DNA from: Myxococcales bacterium
GTDB lineage: Bacteria; Myxococcota_A; Polyangia; Haliangiales; J016
Direction: 5' to 3'
DNA length: 17,676 nt
NCBI GenBank assembly: GCA_014238595.1
Contig: JABAAV010000023.1
Span: 1-17,676, forward strand
The translations under genes were made by a program, and so were the position numbers. A model generated the notes under the pieces. That model saw only the letters and a program-made list of their open reading frames with translations. It was not told the origin of the DNA and searched no databases. Numbering within the stretch: position 1 is the first letter of the stretch; each line of letters begins with the position of its first letter. This document shows positions 1 through 7,530 of this stretch, piece after piece.

Positions 1-48
1 AACAACCAGAATACCTGAAAGTACACGTTGGATAATTAATAAGATCAT
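1..48 (-). CDS. Peptide ABC transporter permease, DppB/OppB-like (5' end only)
   Basis: The frame starts with ATG at 48-46 and runs off the left edge of the window. It encodes 16 residues, MILLIIQRVLSGILVV, a hydrophobic start with one Arg, as is usual for the first membrane helix of DppB/OppB-type permeases. Its ATG overlaps the TGA stop of the upstream binding-protein gene (ATGA overlap), so the two are probably translationally coupled and in one operon. The family call is an inference from this short N-terminus together with the neighbour. Binding protein followed by a first permease is the common order of opp/dpp operons. Confidence 0.6.
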   Translation of the reverse strand, partial: MILLIIQRVLSGILVV

Positions 49-2165
49 GGTCGATTCCAATCAGGATCAAGCCATATTTCTGCAAACGATGTTTTTCCTA
101 TTAAGTTCAAAGGAGCACCTCTAACATAGGGTTTTTGTAAGGCATGTTGAGTATAGATATACAATGGAAGGATGGGTGATTCTTCAAGCATCAATTTTTC
201 CATGGCTTGGACATGGAGGAGACGTTCTTTTTTGTTTGACGTTCGTTCAGCTTTGTCAAATAACGCTTCAAAGTCTTTGTTGCACCAGCGTGTTCGATTG
301 TCAGGGTTGTCACAGCGAAACATGGTCAAAAAACTAGATTCTGGGTCAGTGAGATTGCCGATGTTTCCCATACGGGCAATTTCATAATTGCCCGTTCGTG
401 TATCTTTAAGAAAGGTTTTCCATTCTTGTGTTTGCAATTCAATAGAAACGCCCAATAGTTTTGACCATACGGATTGAAGATATTCTGCAATCAGCTTATG
501 TCCTTCGACACCACTGTTATAGGAAACGGTGAATGTTTTTGGAAAAGCATCGCCGAGTTGTTGTTTGGCTAACGCCAGTTCTTGATGGGCTTTTTGTGGA
601 TCAAAATCAAGACCCAACGGTGGGACATAACAAAGCGTATCTTTTTGCACGATGAGTGCCACACCTTTTTGATCTTCGGTGACACCACAGAGTTTTTTGT
701 CTTGTGGAGATAAACGAGAAATCGGTGTGCCAGGAACAAACCCTGCTGTAGGTATTTGTCCACCTTGCAATATTTTAGGAAAGACCGTTCTATCGACAGC
801 AAATGAAAACGCACGGCGCAAATGTCTGTTGGATAGTTTCTCTGTGTTGATGAGATAAAAATAAATACCAAGATAAGGGGCATCAAAATAATCTTTGTAG
901 CGCCTATTTTGTCTTTTTTCTCCACGCAAAATAGGCAGATAAGAGGTTGGAAGGCTTCTTGTCATATCGCAACTTCCTTGGAGGTAATAGTTGATAGTTG
1001 CGGCCTGATCGTTCATGTTGTACGACGTAATTTTATTGAGCTTAATACGATCAGTATCAAAATAAGTTTTTGAACGAATTAATTCTATGTAATCACGGCG
1101 AATCCATGCCGTCATATGAAAAGGTCCTGAAGTCACAATATGTTCTGGTCGTGACCAACGTTCAGGACGGCGTGAAACGGCTTGTCTTGGGGATAAACGA
1201 AAGCTCGTACTGGGTGTCATTTTGATAAAATAAGGTTGTGGAAATTGAGTATGGATAACAAGGGTATAGGGATCGGGTGTTTTGATTCCTAAAATATCTG
1301 GTGTCATCAACAGATATTGACCCAACACGGTGGCTTTGGTTGTTTTTGGTGTAAGTTGTTCTTTAGACTCTGAGGGAGATAACGCTTGGACTTGATAACG
1401 GCGTTTGCCATGAGGTTGTTTGGTGAGTTGTTGATGTTTCACCCAGCCATATTTTCCGCTGTTTTTAGGCCAAAACACATAGGTCCATTCTGATGAACGT
1501 TCAATAATGATCACTGGCTCGCCCGCAGGGACTGTGGCATAGGCATCAGCGATAAGTTTGTGTTTATCACGAAGGTAAAGGGGTGTTTCACTGATGCGTT
1601 GGTTGCTGTCAGGAATGACTAAATCAGGATTATTTGCCTCCAATTCATCATCAAGTCCGATAATTTGAACCAAATCCCCTTTTTTAAAAGGTCCTTGGTC
1701 TGCCAGAAGTTTTCGGATGCGGTTGTTGTAATACAAGATCCCATGGTTGATCCGGCGCATCGTCTCAACATGCGGTGACAGACTGTATGGGCTCAAAATT
1801 CGCGCAAGACTATAGGCAAAATCTTCAGAGGTAATGGGTGTTTTATCTGACCAGATGGCATCTTTTCGCAAATGGAAGGTAAATGTTTTAAAACTAGGCG
1901 CAATTTCCCAATGTGTGGCGATATCAGGTTTGTGAAACCCATTACTGTCAAATGCCGTCAGCCCAGAAAAAAGGACATCGACAAATTTGATGCCGGTCGT
2001 GCTGGTGGTTTTTGCTGGATCAATATGCTCAGGTTCTCCTGAATTGCAGAAATGTAAATGTGTTGGATCCTCAAGTTCTGGAACATGTCCAAAATAATCC
2101 CCTGAAGGTGTTCCACAAGAAAACAGTGTAAAAAAACAGCTAAGACTAAGCAATCGTAACAACAT
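45..2165 (-). CDS. Oligopeptide-type ABC transporter substrate-binding lipoprotein with inserted SH3-like domain
   Basis: This is a 706-residue periplasmic solute-binding protein of the SBP_bac_5 (OppA/DppA/MppA) type, which would hand peptides or related ligands to an ABC importer. Seen directly: a lipoprotein signal with lipobox LFSC (Cys17). Family-like blocks flank an insertion: residues 44-50 (EPEHIDP), 96-121 (the TFHLRKDAIWSDKTPITSEDF region), 290-313 (LGIKTPDPYTLVIHT) and the C-terminal lobe, with paired-helix segments such as NRHLRRAFSFAVDR. The protein is about 150 residues longer than typical members. The excess lies around residues 141-285, and its middle (about 198-248) resembles a bacterial SH3 (SH3b) domain: ADAYATVPAGEPVIIIE, then W227 and the closing YGWV motif at 239-242. 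No good Shine-Dalgarno precedes the ATG, but the signal peptide supports this start. Ligand unknown; murein peptides are one possibility, given the SH3-like insert. Confidence 0.88.
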   Translation of the reverse strand: MLLRLLSLSCFFTLFSCGTPSGDYFGHVPELEDPTHLHFCNSGEPEHIDPAKTTSTTGIKFVDVLFSGLTAFDSNGFHKPDIATHWEIAPSFKTFTFHLRKDAIWSDKTPITSEDFAYSLARILSPYSLSPHVETMRRINHGILYYNNRIRKLLADQGPFKKGDLVQIIGLDDELEANNPDLVIPDSNQRISETPLYLRDKHKLIADAYATVPAGEPVIIIERSSEWTYVFWPKNSGKYGWVKHQQLTKQPHGKRRYQVQALSPSESKEQLTPKTTKATVLGQYLLMTPDILGIKTPDPYTLVIHTQFPQPYFIKMTPSTSFRLSPRQAVSRRPERWSRPEHIVTSGPFHMTAWIRRDYIELIRSKTYFDTDRIKLNKITSYNMNDQAATINYYLQGSCDMTRSLPTSYLPILRGEKRQNRRYKDYFDAPYLGIYFYLINTEKLSNRHLRRAFSFAVDRTVFPKILQGGQIPTAGFVPGTPISRLSPQDKKLCGVTEDQKGVALIVQKDTLCYVPPLGLDFDPQKAHQELALAKQQLGDAFPKTFTVSYNSGVEGHKLIAEYLQSVWSKLLGVSIELQTQEWKTFLKDTRTGNYEIARMGNIGNLTDPESSFLTMFRCDNPDNRTRWCNKDFEALFDKAERTSNKKERLLHVQAMEKLMLEESPILPLYIYTQHALQKPYVRGAPLNLIGKTSFAEIWLDPDWNRP

Positions 2166-2283
2166 GAAGATAAGGGTTTTACACTATTTTTCTATAAATA
2201 GGGTATATCTGACTATCTTGATCTAAATAAGAATCAATGCAACATGATTCTTGACCTAAATCCCCCCCATTGAGTACAAACTG
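2166..2283. other. Divergent intergenic region between the transporter operon and the nuo operon
   Basis: This 118-bp gap separates two outward-facing operons and must hold both promoters unless they are internal to genes. It is AT-rich, with TATAAA at 2193-2198 and GTATAT at 2203-2208 as possible -10 elements. I cannot pair either with a convincing -35 at 16-18 bp. It also contains an inverted repeat (2229-2252, listed separately), a C7 run at 2262-2268, and two TATCT-containing stretches (2206-2212 and 2214-2220) that recall the repeat upstream of korA. nuoA has only a weak GAG about 9 nt before its ATG. Confidence 0.5.
2229..2252. promoter_or_regulatory. 8-bp perfect inverted repeat (possible operator) upstream of nuoA
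   Basis: AAGAATCA (2229-2236) and TGATTCTT (2245-2252) are exact reverse complements separated by 8 nt. The arm centres are 16 bp apart, which would suit a dimeric regulator, or the element could form a small hairpin in the nuoA leader. No T-tract follows, so it is not a typical terminator. It ends 31 bp before the nuoA start codon. Function is inferred from position only. Confidence 0.4.
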
Positions 2284-2730
2284 ATGGAACATCGTATGCA
2301 GTTTGATTTTGCAAATATTCTTGTTTTCGCAGGGCTTGGAATAGGGTTTTTGACTTTGGTTCTTGCTGTTGGTTCGTTGTTGCGTCCGTATGTTCCTAAC
2401 ACGATTAAAGCCCAGACCTATGAATGCGGTGAAACACCGATCGAACAAGCATGGTTTAATTTCAATCCACGGTTTTATATTGTTGCGTTGATTTTTTTGA
2501 TTTTTGATGTGGAGATTGCGTTTACCTATCCTGTGGCTACCGTTTTTAAAAGTTGGGTGATGCAGGGTAGAGGTGCCACCGCCTTTATAGAACTCGCGGT
2601 GTTTGTTGGAATTTTAGTGCTTGGACTTGCCTATGTATGGCGCAAGGGTGATTTACAATGGATTAGTGCGGAGAAAAACATTCAACCACCAAAACATCAA
2701 ACATCGCCTAACGAAGAGATATCGATCTAA
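2284..2730 (+). CDS. nuoA: NADH-quinone oxidoreductase (complex I) subunit A
   Basis: This small membrane subunit lies at the interface between the quinone site and the membrane arm. The 148-residue protein has three predicted helices (about 9-31, 63-86, 98-118). It carries the family's cytoplasmic loop with YECGE (Cys48, the residue marking the active/deactive loop in complex I) and the FDVE motif (D75, E77) in helix 2. The approximately 30-residue hydrophilic tail after the third helix is a little longer than in E. coli NuoA. It is the first gene of the operon. Its TAA overlaps the next ATG by one base (TAATG), and that next gene is nuoC, so nuoB is not in its standard position. ATG 2296 is a possible alternative start. 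Confidence 0.96.
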   Translation: MEHRMQFDFANILVFAGLGIGFLTLVLAVGSLLRPYVPNTIKAQTYECGETPIEQAWFNFNPRFYIVALIFLIFDVEIAFTYPVATVFKSWVMQGRGATAFIELAVFVGILVLGLAYVWRKGDLQWISAEKNIQPPKHQTSPNEEISI

Positions 2731-3311
2731 TGCAGCCTAAAGACGTCTATACCCTGTTGCAAGAACAGGTTGATGCTGAAACTGTATTTGATTTTTCAGA
2801 GGATGAAATCAGTAAACATGAGCCGTTTTGTTTTGTGAAAGCAGACAAACTTCGTGATGTATGTCAGGTGCTCATTTCAAATGAATTATTAGCGTTTGAT
2901 TTTCTGTTATGCATAACAGGGGTTGATATGCTCAATGAAGACAAGTTGTTGTCCGTGTATCATTTGTTCTCATATCAACATCGTCATACATTTGTAATGA
3001 AAGTTTCTGTCCCTCGGGATGCGCCTATTATTCCATCAGTGGCGTCGTTATGGAAAACGGCAAATTGGCAAGAGCGTGAACAATATGATTTGCTTGGCAT
3101 TCAATATCAAGGACATCCTGAATTGAAGCGATTGCTTCTTCCCGATGATTGGGTTGGACATCCCTTGCGAAAAGATTACGTTGAAGAAGATCAATACAGA
3201 ACGATGTCTACCACACGATATTCTGTGATGGGCATGTTATCTATTTATGATGAAAACAAACCTCAGACCGAAGGTGAGAAACCTCATATCGTGGAATCGA
3301 AGGACCAATAA
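2730..3311 (+). CDS. nuoC: NADH-quinone oxidoreductase subunit C
   Basis: NuoC is a soluble subunit of the peripheral arm that packs against NuoD. The 193-residue product has the diagnostic block ANWQEREQYDLLGI followed by GHPELKRLLLPDDW and GHPLRKDY (about residues 110-151). This is the canonical signature of the 30-kDa subunit, and the length is typical of an unfused NuoC. The start codon overlaps the nuoA stop by one nucleotide, implying coupling. NuoC and NuoD are separate genes here, unlike the fused NuoCD of E. coli. Confidence 0.96.
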   Translation: MQPKDVYTLLQEQVDAETVFDFSEDEISKHEPFCFVKADKLRDVCQVLISNELLAFDFLLCITGVDMLNEDKLLSVYHLFSYQHRHTFVMKVSVPRDAPIIPSVASLWKTANWQEREQYDLLGIQYQGHPELKRLLLPDDWVGHPLRKDYVEEDQYRTMSTTRYSVMGMLSIYDENKPQTEGEKPHIVESKDQ

Positions 3312-3321
3312 TTAACAGCTT

Positions 3322-4458
3322 ATGTCTGATCTGATTTTACAATATGAAGATGGCAATGAAATGGTCATCAACATGGGGCCACAACACCCATCAACCCATG
3401 GTGTGATTCGATTTATTATTAGAACCGATGGTGAAATGATCCACGATGCTGAACCCGATGTTGGTTACCTCCATCGGTCGATTGAATATATTGGAGAAAA
3501 ATGTACCTACGAAGGGTTCATGCCTTATACCGATCGTGTCGATTATGTCTGTGCCATGACCGCCAACCATGCATGGGCTTCCGCAGTAGAAGCCTTGGCC
3601 AATCTTGAAGTTCCCATTCGAGGGGAATATCTTCGTGTTATCTCGGATGAATTAAATAGAATTTCATCACATTGTATTGCTTTGGGCGCGATGGCGATGG
3701 ATATTGGTGCCATTACACCGTTTCCTTATGCTCTGCGCGAACGAGAGTATATCAATGATTTATTAGAAGAGCTTTGTGGTGCACGCTTGACCTATAATTA
3801 TCATCGTATCGGCGGTGTTGGTTGGGATATGCCCCAAGGGTGGCGTGATAAAGTACTTCATTTTTTAGACCGATTTGAACCCATTATTGAAGAGTTTAAT
3901 CGGTTGATTACAAACAATGTTATTTTTGTGAAACGGCTTGGCATGATGGCACCAATTTCAGCTAAAGATGCTATCAATTATGGGCTTGTAGGACCTAACC
4001 TTAGAGCAAGTGGTGTTGATTTTGATGTTCGACGTGATATGCCCTATTCCGTTTATGATAAGTTTGATTTTGAAGTTCCCATTGGTCAAGGTGCTATGGG
4101 AACTGTGGGTGATTGTTGGGATAGATTTTGGGTTCGTGTTGAAGAATGGAAACAATCGGTATCTATTTTGCGCCAAGCTCTTGATCAAATCCAAGAAACA
4201 CCACAGGGCGATTTTTGGAATAAACCCAAGCGTCTAAAGCCTAAAGGTGAAGCCTTTTCGCGGATTGAATCTGCGCGTGGAGACATGTTTTGTTATGTTG
4301 TTGGTGATGGAACAGCCAACGCATACCGCACACGATTTCGTACGGGAAGTTTTAATGCGATGCAAACCATTCGTGAATATTCTAAAGGATTGATGGTGGC
4401 CGATCTCGTTGCATTGATTGCTTCTTTTGATATTGTTGCCCCAGAAATTGATCGATAA
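3322..4458 (+). CDS. nuoD: NADH-quinone oxidoreductase subunit D (49-kDa subunit)
   Basis: NuoD forms much of the quinone-reduction site together with NuoB. The 378-residue protein has NMGPQHPSTHG at 17-27, with His26 equivalent to the quinone-contacting His, and DRVDY at 71-75, with Tyr75 equivalent to the quinone-site Tyr. Their 49-residue separation matches the family. GYLHR (48-52) and the C-terminal DIVAPEIDR are also present. It lacks the paired CxxC motifs that ligate nickel in NiFe hydrogenases, so it is a complex I subunit and not a group 4 hydrogenase. Its stop overlaps the nuoH ATG (TAATG). Its usual structural partner NuoB is not encoded in this window. Confidence 0.97.
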   Translation: MSDLILQYEDGNEMVINMGPQHPSTHGVIRFIIRTDGEMIHDAEPDVGYLHRSIEYIGEKCTYEGFMPYTDRVDYVCAMTANHAWASAVEALANLEVPIRGEYLRVISDELNRISSHCIALGAMAMDIGAITPFPYALREREYINDLLEELCGARLTYNYHRIGGVGWDMPQGWRDKVLHFLDRFEPIIEEFNRLITNNVIFVKRLGMMAPISAKDAINYGLVGPNLRASGVDFDVRRDMPYSVYDKFDFEVPIGQGAMGTVGDCWDRFWVRVEEWKQSVSILRQALDQIQETPQGDFWNKPKRLKPKGEAFSRIESARGDMFCYVVGDGTANAYRTRFRTGSFNAMQTIREYSKGLMVADLVALIASFDIVAPEIDR

Positions 4459-6503
4459 TGCGTGCAAAGATTTTAATTAGTGTGTTGATTGTCATGAGTG
4501 TTGTGGCTTGTCAGACACAAGACTTTGCCTCGATTCGTGATGTTCGACCCAAAACATTGCAACAAGATGACATCGGTGTTGTTGAGTTAGAAAAAACAGT
4601 CACACTCCAACCGAATGTGAACACACGAATTGTGTTTTATGTTGAAGGGCATGACCCTGTTGCCGTTGCGGCACGTGTTGCTTCTGGTCAGCGTATTTTA
4701 TTTCAAGTGAACGATGTCCAATCATCGATTCTTCAAGGGCTTGTTCATGCAACCATTGCTGTTGAACAGCAACAAGACAATGATTATAAAACAATTGCAG
4801 ATACCTCTGGATATGCCTATGCGCTTCGTTGGTTTCCTAAAACATTGCGTGGTCTTGCAACCGGTTTGGTGTCAAACAAAGAACAACAAGCGTTGTTTGA
4901 TTGGTTAGGCATGACCGTTGACATGACTCAAACAGGATTGAGTGTGACATGGTTACAGCAAGGGTTTGATGGTGTGGATTTTATACAACGCTATGATTGT
5001 GGTCGATGGTACGATGGCCGTTGTGTTCATGGTCCTGATGCTTTAGTGCACCGAGATGAAGCCCAACACGGAGGGTATCTTGATGTAGAAACGTTTGATT
5101 ATATCGATGCCAATGATGATGCTGTGCTTGATCGCTATGAAGCCACCGATGCGAACAGCAAACCTTCGTTAGCCGCTAGCGCAGGTGTTGAACTTGGAGA
5201 TATCATTGTTTCTGTCAATGGGATTAACACACTGACTTCTGAGTCATTTTTGTCAACATGGAATGACGCTGTCGGGCCTTCGACAACGGTTGGATTGCTA
5301 CGTCAAGGAACCCCTACCAAGGTGTCGTTGTCACGACATGGACAACCTGCAGCTATGCCTTCGGGATTTTTGTTTGCCGGTGTTGCGGTTGGGGCTGGAT
5401 TGTTACTGATGATGTTGATTCCAGTACTTGGTGGATTGATTGTTGTGTGGGAACGAAAGGTTGCAGGAAGAATGCAATCACGTCCAGGCCCTAATCGTGT
5501 CGGACCCAATGGCTGGCTTCAATGGCTTGCCGATGGTATTAAATTGATTTTGAAAGAAGATTTAATTCCTAACGATTCTGATTCTTTGTTGTTTCGTATC
5601 GCCCCATTTTTAGTCTTCACAGGGGTGTTTACAACATTTGTTGTGCTTCCATTTTCTCCCATCATTCAGTTTGCAGATTTGAACATCGGTGTTTTATATA
5701 TCCTCTCTGTGACATCGCTGGTGGTCGTTGGTGTGATTATGGGTGGATGGGCATCTAATTCGAAATGGTCACTGCTTGGTGGTATGCGTAGTGCTGCACA
5801 GATCATTAGTTATGAATTACCCGCGTCATTAGCTATCTTGGTTGTTGTTGTCTCTGTAGGAAGCTTATCAACACAGGATATTGTCATTGCTCAAGGCGGT
5901 GCCCCATGGGCATGGCATCTTTTTTCGAATCCCTTTGCATTTGTGTGTTTCTTCATTTTCTTTATCAGTGCTTTAGCTGAAGGGAATAGAACACCGTTTG
6001 ATTTAGCAGAAGCAGAATCCGAATTGGTTTCAGGCTATAACACTGAATATTCTGGATTTCGGTTTTCTATTTTTGCATTGGCAGAATGGATTAATCTTGT
6101 CGTGTTGGGTGCTGTTGTGTCATTCGTCTTTTTAGGTGGATGGAACATTCCTGGTGTGTCTCCAGAAACCATGTTTGATAATGTCTGGTTTGGCTTGTTA
6201 GGATTCATGTTGTTTGTTTTAAAAACAATGGGTCTTATCTTTTTATGTATCTGGATTCGTTGGACGATGCCGCGATTTCGCGTTGATCACATGATGAATA
6301 TGTGTTGGAAATATTTTATGCCTATCTCATTACTGTCACTTCTTGGTGCAGCAGGATGGGTTTGGTTTTTACCCGCGTTAGCACAAGAGATTGTCTCGTG
6401 GATATTGTTTTTAGGTTGTGGGGTCTTACCTGTTCTCTTGTTTATACGTCGTGTGCTACATAACAAACGTTTTTCGGTAACAGATACACTTCGTGGGGCA
6501 TAA
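4458..6503 (+). CDS. nuoH: NuoH fused to an N-terminal lipoprotein/PDZ/EF-hand periplasmic region
   Basis: This is a 681-residue protein, about twice the usual size of NuoH. Residues from about 300 onward are a complete NuoH (ND1) membrane subunit. They include WERKVAGRMQSRPGPNRVG at about 330-349, LADGIKLILKED just after, and the acidic quinone-site loop around AEGNRTPFDLAEAESELVSG, with about eight helices. Residues 1-18 are a lipoprotein signal with lipobox VVAC (Cys18). Residues 28-148 are an unrecognised, probably beta-rich region. Residues about 148-293 look like an HtrA-type PDZ (WLGMTV...GLSVTWLQQG, then SAGVELGDIIVSVNGI at 241-256). It is interrupted by about 60 residues containing a Cys pair (C181, C189) and an EF-hand loop D217-E228 (DANDDAVLDRYE). 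The NuoH N-terminus faces the periplasm, so the fusion is topologically sensible. The frame is uninterrupted. An internal ATG at 5355 has no Shine-Dalgarno, so a separate gene is unlikely. Confidence 0.93.
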   Translation: MRAKILISVLIVMSVVACQTQDFASIRDVRPKTLQQDDIGVVELEKTVTLQPNVNTRIVFYVEGHDPVAVAARVASGQRILFQVNDVQSSILQGLVHATIAVEQQQDNDYKTIADTSGYAYALRWFPKTLRGLATGLVSNKEQQALFDWLGMTVDMTQTGLSVTWLQQGFDGVDFIQRYDCGRWYDGRCVHGPDALVHRDEAQHGGYLDVETFDYIDANDDAVLDRYEATDANSKPSLAASAGVELGDIIVSVNGINTLTSESFLSTWNDAVGPSTTVGLLRQGTPTKVSLSRHGQPAAMPSGFLFAGVAVGAGLLLMMLIPVLGGLIVVWERKVAGRMQSRPGPNRVGPNGWLQWLADGIKLILKEDLIPNDSDSLLFRIAPFLVFTGVFTTFVVLPFSPIIQFADLNIGVLYILSVTSLVVVGVIMGGWASNSKWSLLGGMRSAAQIISYELPASLAILVVVVSVGSLSTQDIVIAQGGAPWAWHLFSNPFAFVCFFIFFISALAEGNRTPFDLAEAESELVSGYNTEYSGFRFSIFALAEWINLVVLGAVVSFVFLGGWNIPGVSPETMFDNVWFGLLGFMLFVLKTMGLIFLCIWIRWTMPRFRVDHMMNMCWKYFMPISLLSLLGAAGWVWFLPALAQEIVSWILFLGCGVLPVLLFIRRVLHNKRFSVTDTLRGA

Positions 6504-6576
6504 ATAATCTGTGAATAAAACTGAAACAAACATGGAAGAAAAAAAACATACGAACCTAGATCAACAGGGGTATTGG

Positions 6577-7509
6577 ATGAAAATTAAAACCAGTGCTCAA
6601 AGCGTGTTTGAAGGTATGGCCGTGACATTGGCGTATTTTTTTAGCAAACCCGTTACTGTTGAATACCCTGATAGAACAGCCATTCCTGTCAATGATAGTT
6701 TGCCAGAACGCTATCGTGGCTTTTTAGAAGTTGATATGGATATCTGTACAGCATGCAAAGCCTGTGAACGCGAATGTCCCATTGATTGCATTGAGATTGA
6801 TGTACAGAAAATCAATGACGTTCGTTCAATGACACGGTTTGATATTGATTTAGGCAAATGTATGTATTGTGGTATTTGCGTGGAAGCCTGTCCCACGGAT
6901 GCAAAAGCTCCAGGAGATCAAGAACAAACAAAATGCATTCGGTTTACACGGGAGTTTGAAGCAGCAACAGAACAATTTCCTTCATTAACGTTTCGCTTTA
7001 TTCGTCCCGGTGATTACATTGTTCCTTCAAAACCAACCAAAGGTGGTGAATATGTGGACACATCACGGCGTGGCAATATTGCGCGTGATGTTCGTCAAAA
7101 AGCCAAAGAGTACAATGCCTTGGCGGTGCAATGGGGATTTGATCAAGGACTTGATTCCAGCAAAAAATCTGCTTTGGATGATATTATCAATCAAGAAAAA
7201 ACAATATCGCGTGCAGAAGAGTTGGCACCGATGGTGTCGGGTATTGAACAGAATTCACAAAAATTAGAAGATTTACTTTATGATCAAGCATTGGCACAAA
7301 CAGATTGCGAAGCATGTGGGTGGCCATCATGTCGAGCTTATGCAACGGCAATGATTGAAGGCAAAGATTCCGAACTTCACAAATGTGAACCCGGTGGTGC
7401 ACAGGCAACACGTGATACAACATTGATCCTCAATATTCGAAAAGGAAAAGCCCCCAAAATGGCAGCAGAAGAATCGATTGACTGGGTGAAAAAACATCAC
7501 AATGAATAA
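6577..7509 (+). CDS. nuoI: NuoI (two [4Fe-4S] clusters) with C-terminal RnfB-type Fe-S domain
   Basis: NuoI carries clusters N6a and N6b, which pass electrons towards NuoB. In the 310-residue protein the two ferredoxin motifs are C57-C60-C63-C67 (CTACKACERECP) and C95-C98-C101-C105 (CMYCGICVEACP). After a helical linker (about 165-240) there is a third Fe-S motif: C244, C247, C252, C270 (DCEACGWPSCRAYATAMIEG, then HKCEPGG). This is the pattern of the RnfB/CODH-type 4Fe-4S domain (PF04060-like) and could hold an extra cluster. Ordinary NuoI proteins are about 160-200 residues. I chose ATG 6577 because AGGGG lies 6 nt upstream and the protein then begins like other NuoI. GTG 6511 and ATG 6532 extend the frame by 22 and 15 codons but have no good ribosome-binding site. 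The extra domain suggests an altered electron entry. Confidence 0.93.
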   Translation: MKIKTSAQSVFEGMAVTLAYFFSKPVTVEYPDRTAIPVNDSLPERYRGFLEVDMDICTACKACERECPIDCIEIDVQKINDVRSMTRFDIDLGKCMYCGICVEACPTDAKAPGDQEQTKCIRFTREFEAATEQFPSLTFRFIRPGDYIVPSKPTKGGEYVDTSRRGNIARDVRQKAKEYNALAVQWGFDQGLDSSKKSALDDIINQEKTISRAEELAPMVSGIEQNSQKLEDLLYDQALAQTDCEACGWPSCRAYATAMIEGKDSELHKCEPGGAQATRDTTLILNIRKGKAPKMAAEESIDWVKKHHNE

Positions 7510-7530
7510 GGGATGTTTTTATAACGAACA

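Noticed and set aside
569..925. 118-codon minus-strand open frame inside the substrate-binding protein gene
   Set aside because: It is an alternative frame of a gene with clear family motifs. Its product is low-complexity Lys/Ile/Phe-rich with no recognisable fold.
2179..2448. Minus-strand open frame covering the divergent region and the start of nuoA
   Set aside because: It is antisense to nuoA and has no Shine-Dalgarno or family resemblance; it reads as a shadow of the nuoA codons.
4458..5357. A separate lipoprotein gene upstream of an independent nuoH starting at ATG 5355
   Set aside because: There is no stop codon between the parts and no Shine-Dalgarno before 5355, and the topology fits a fusion. 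An internal translation start cannot be fully excluded.
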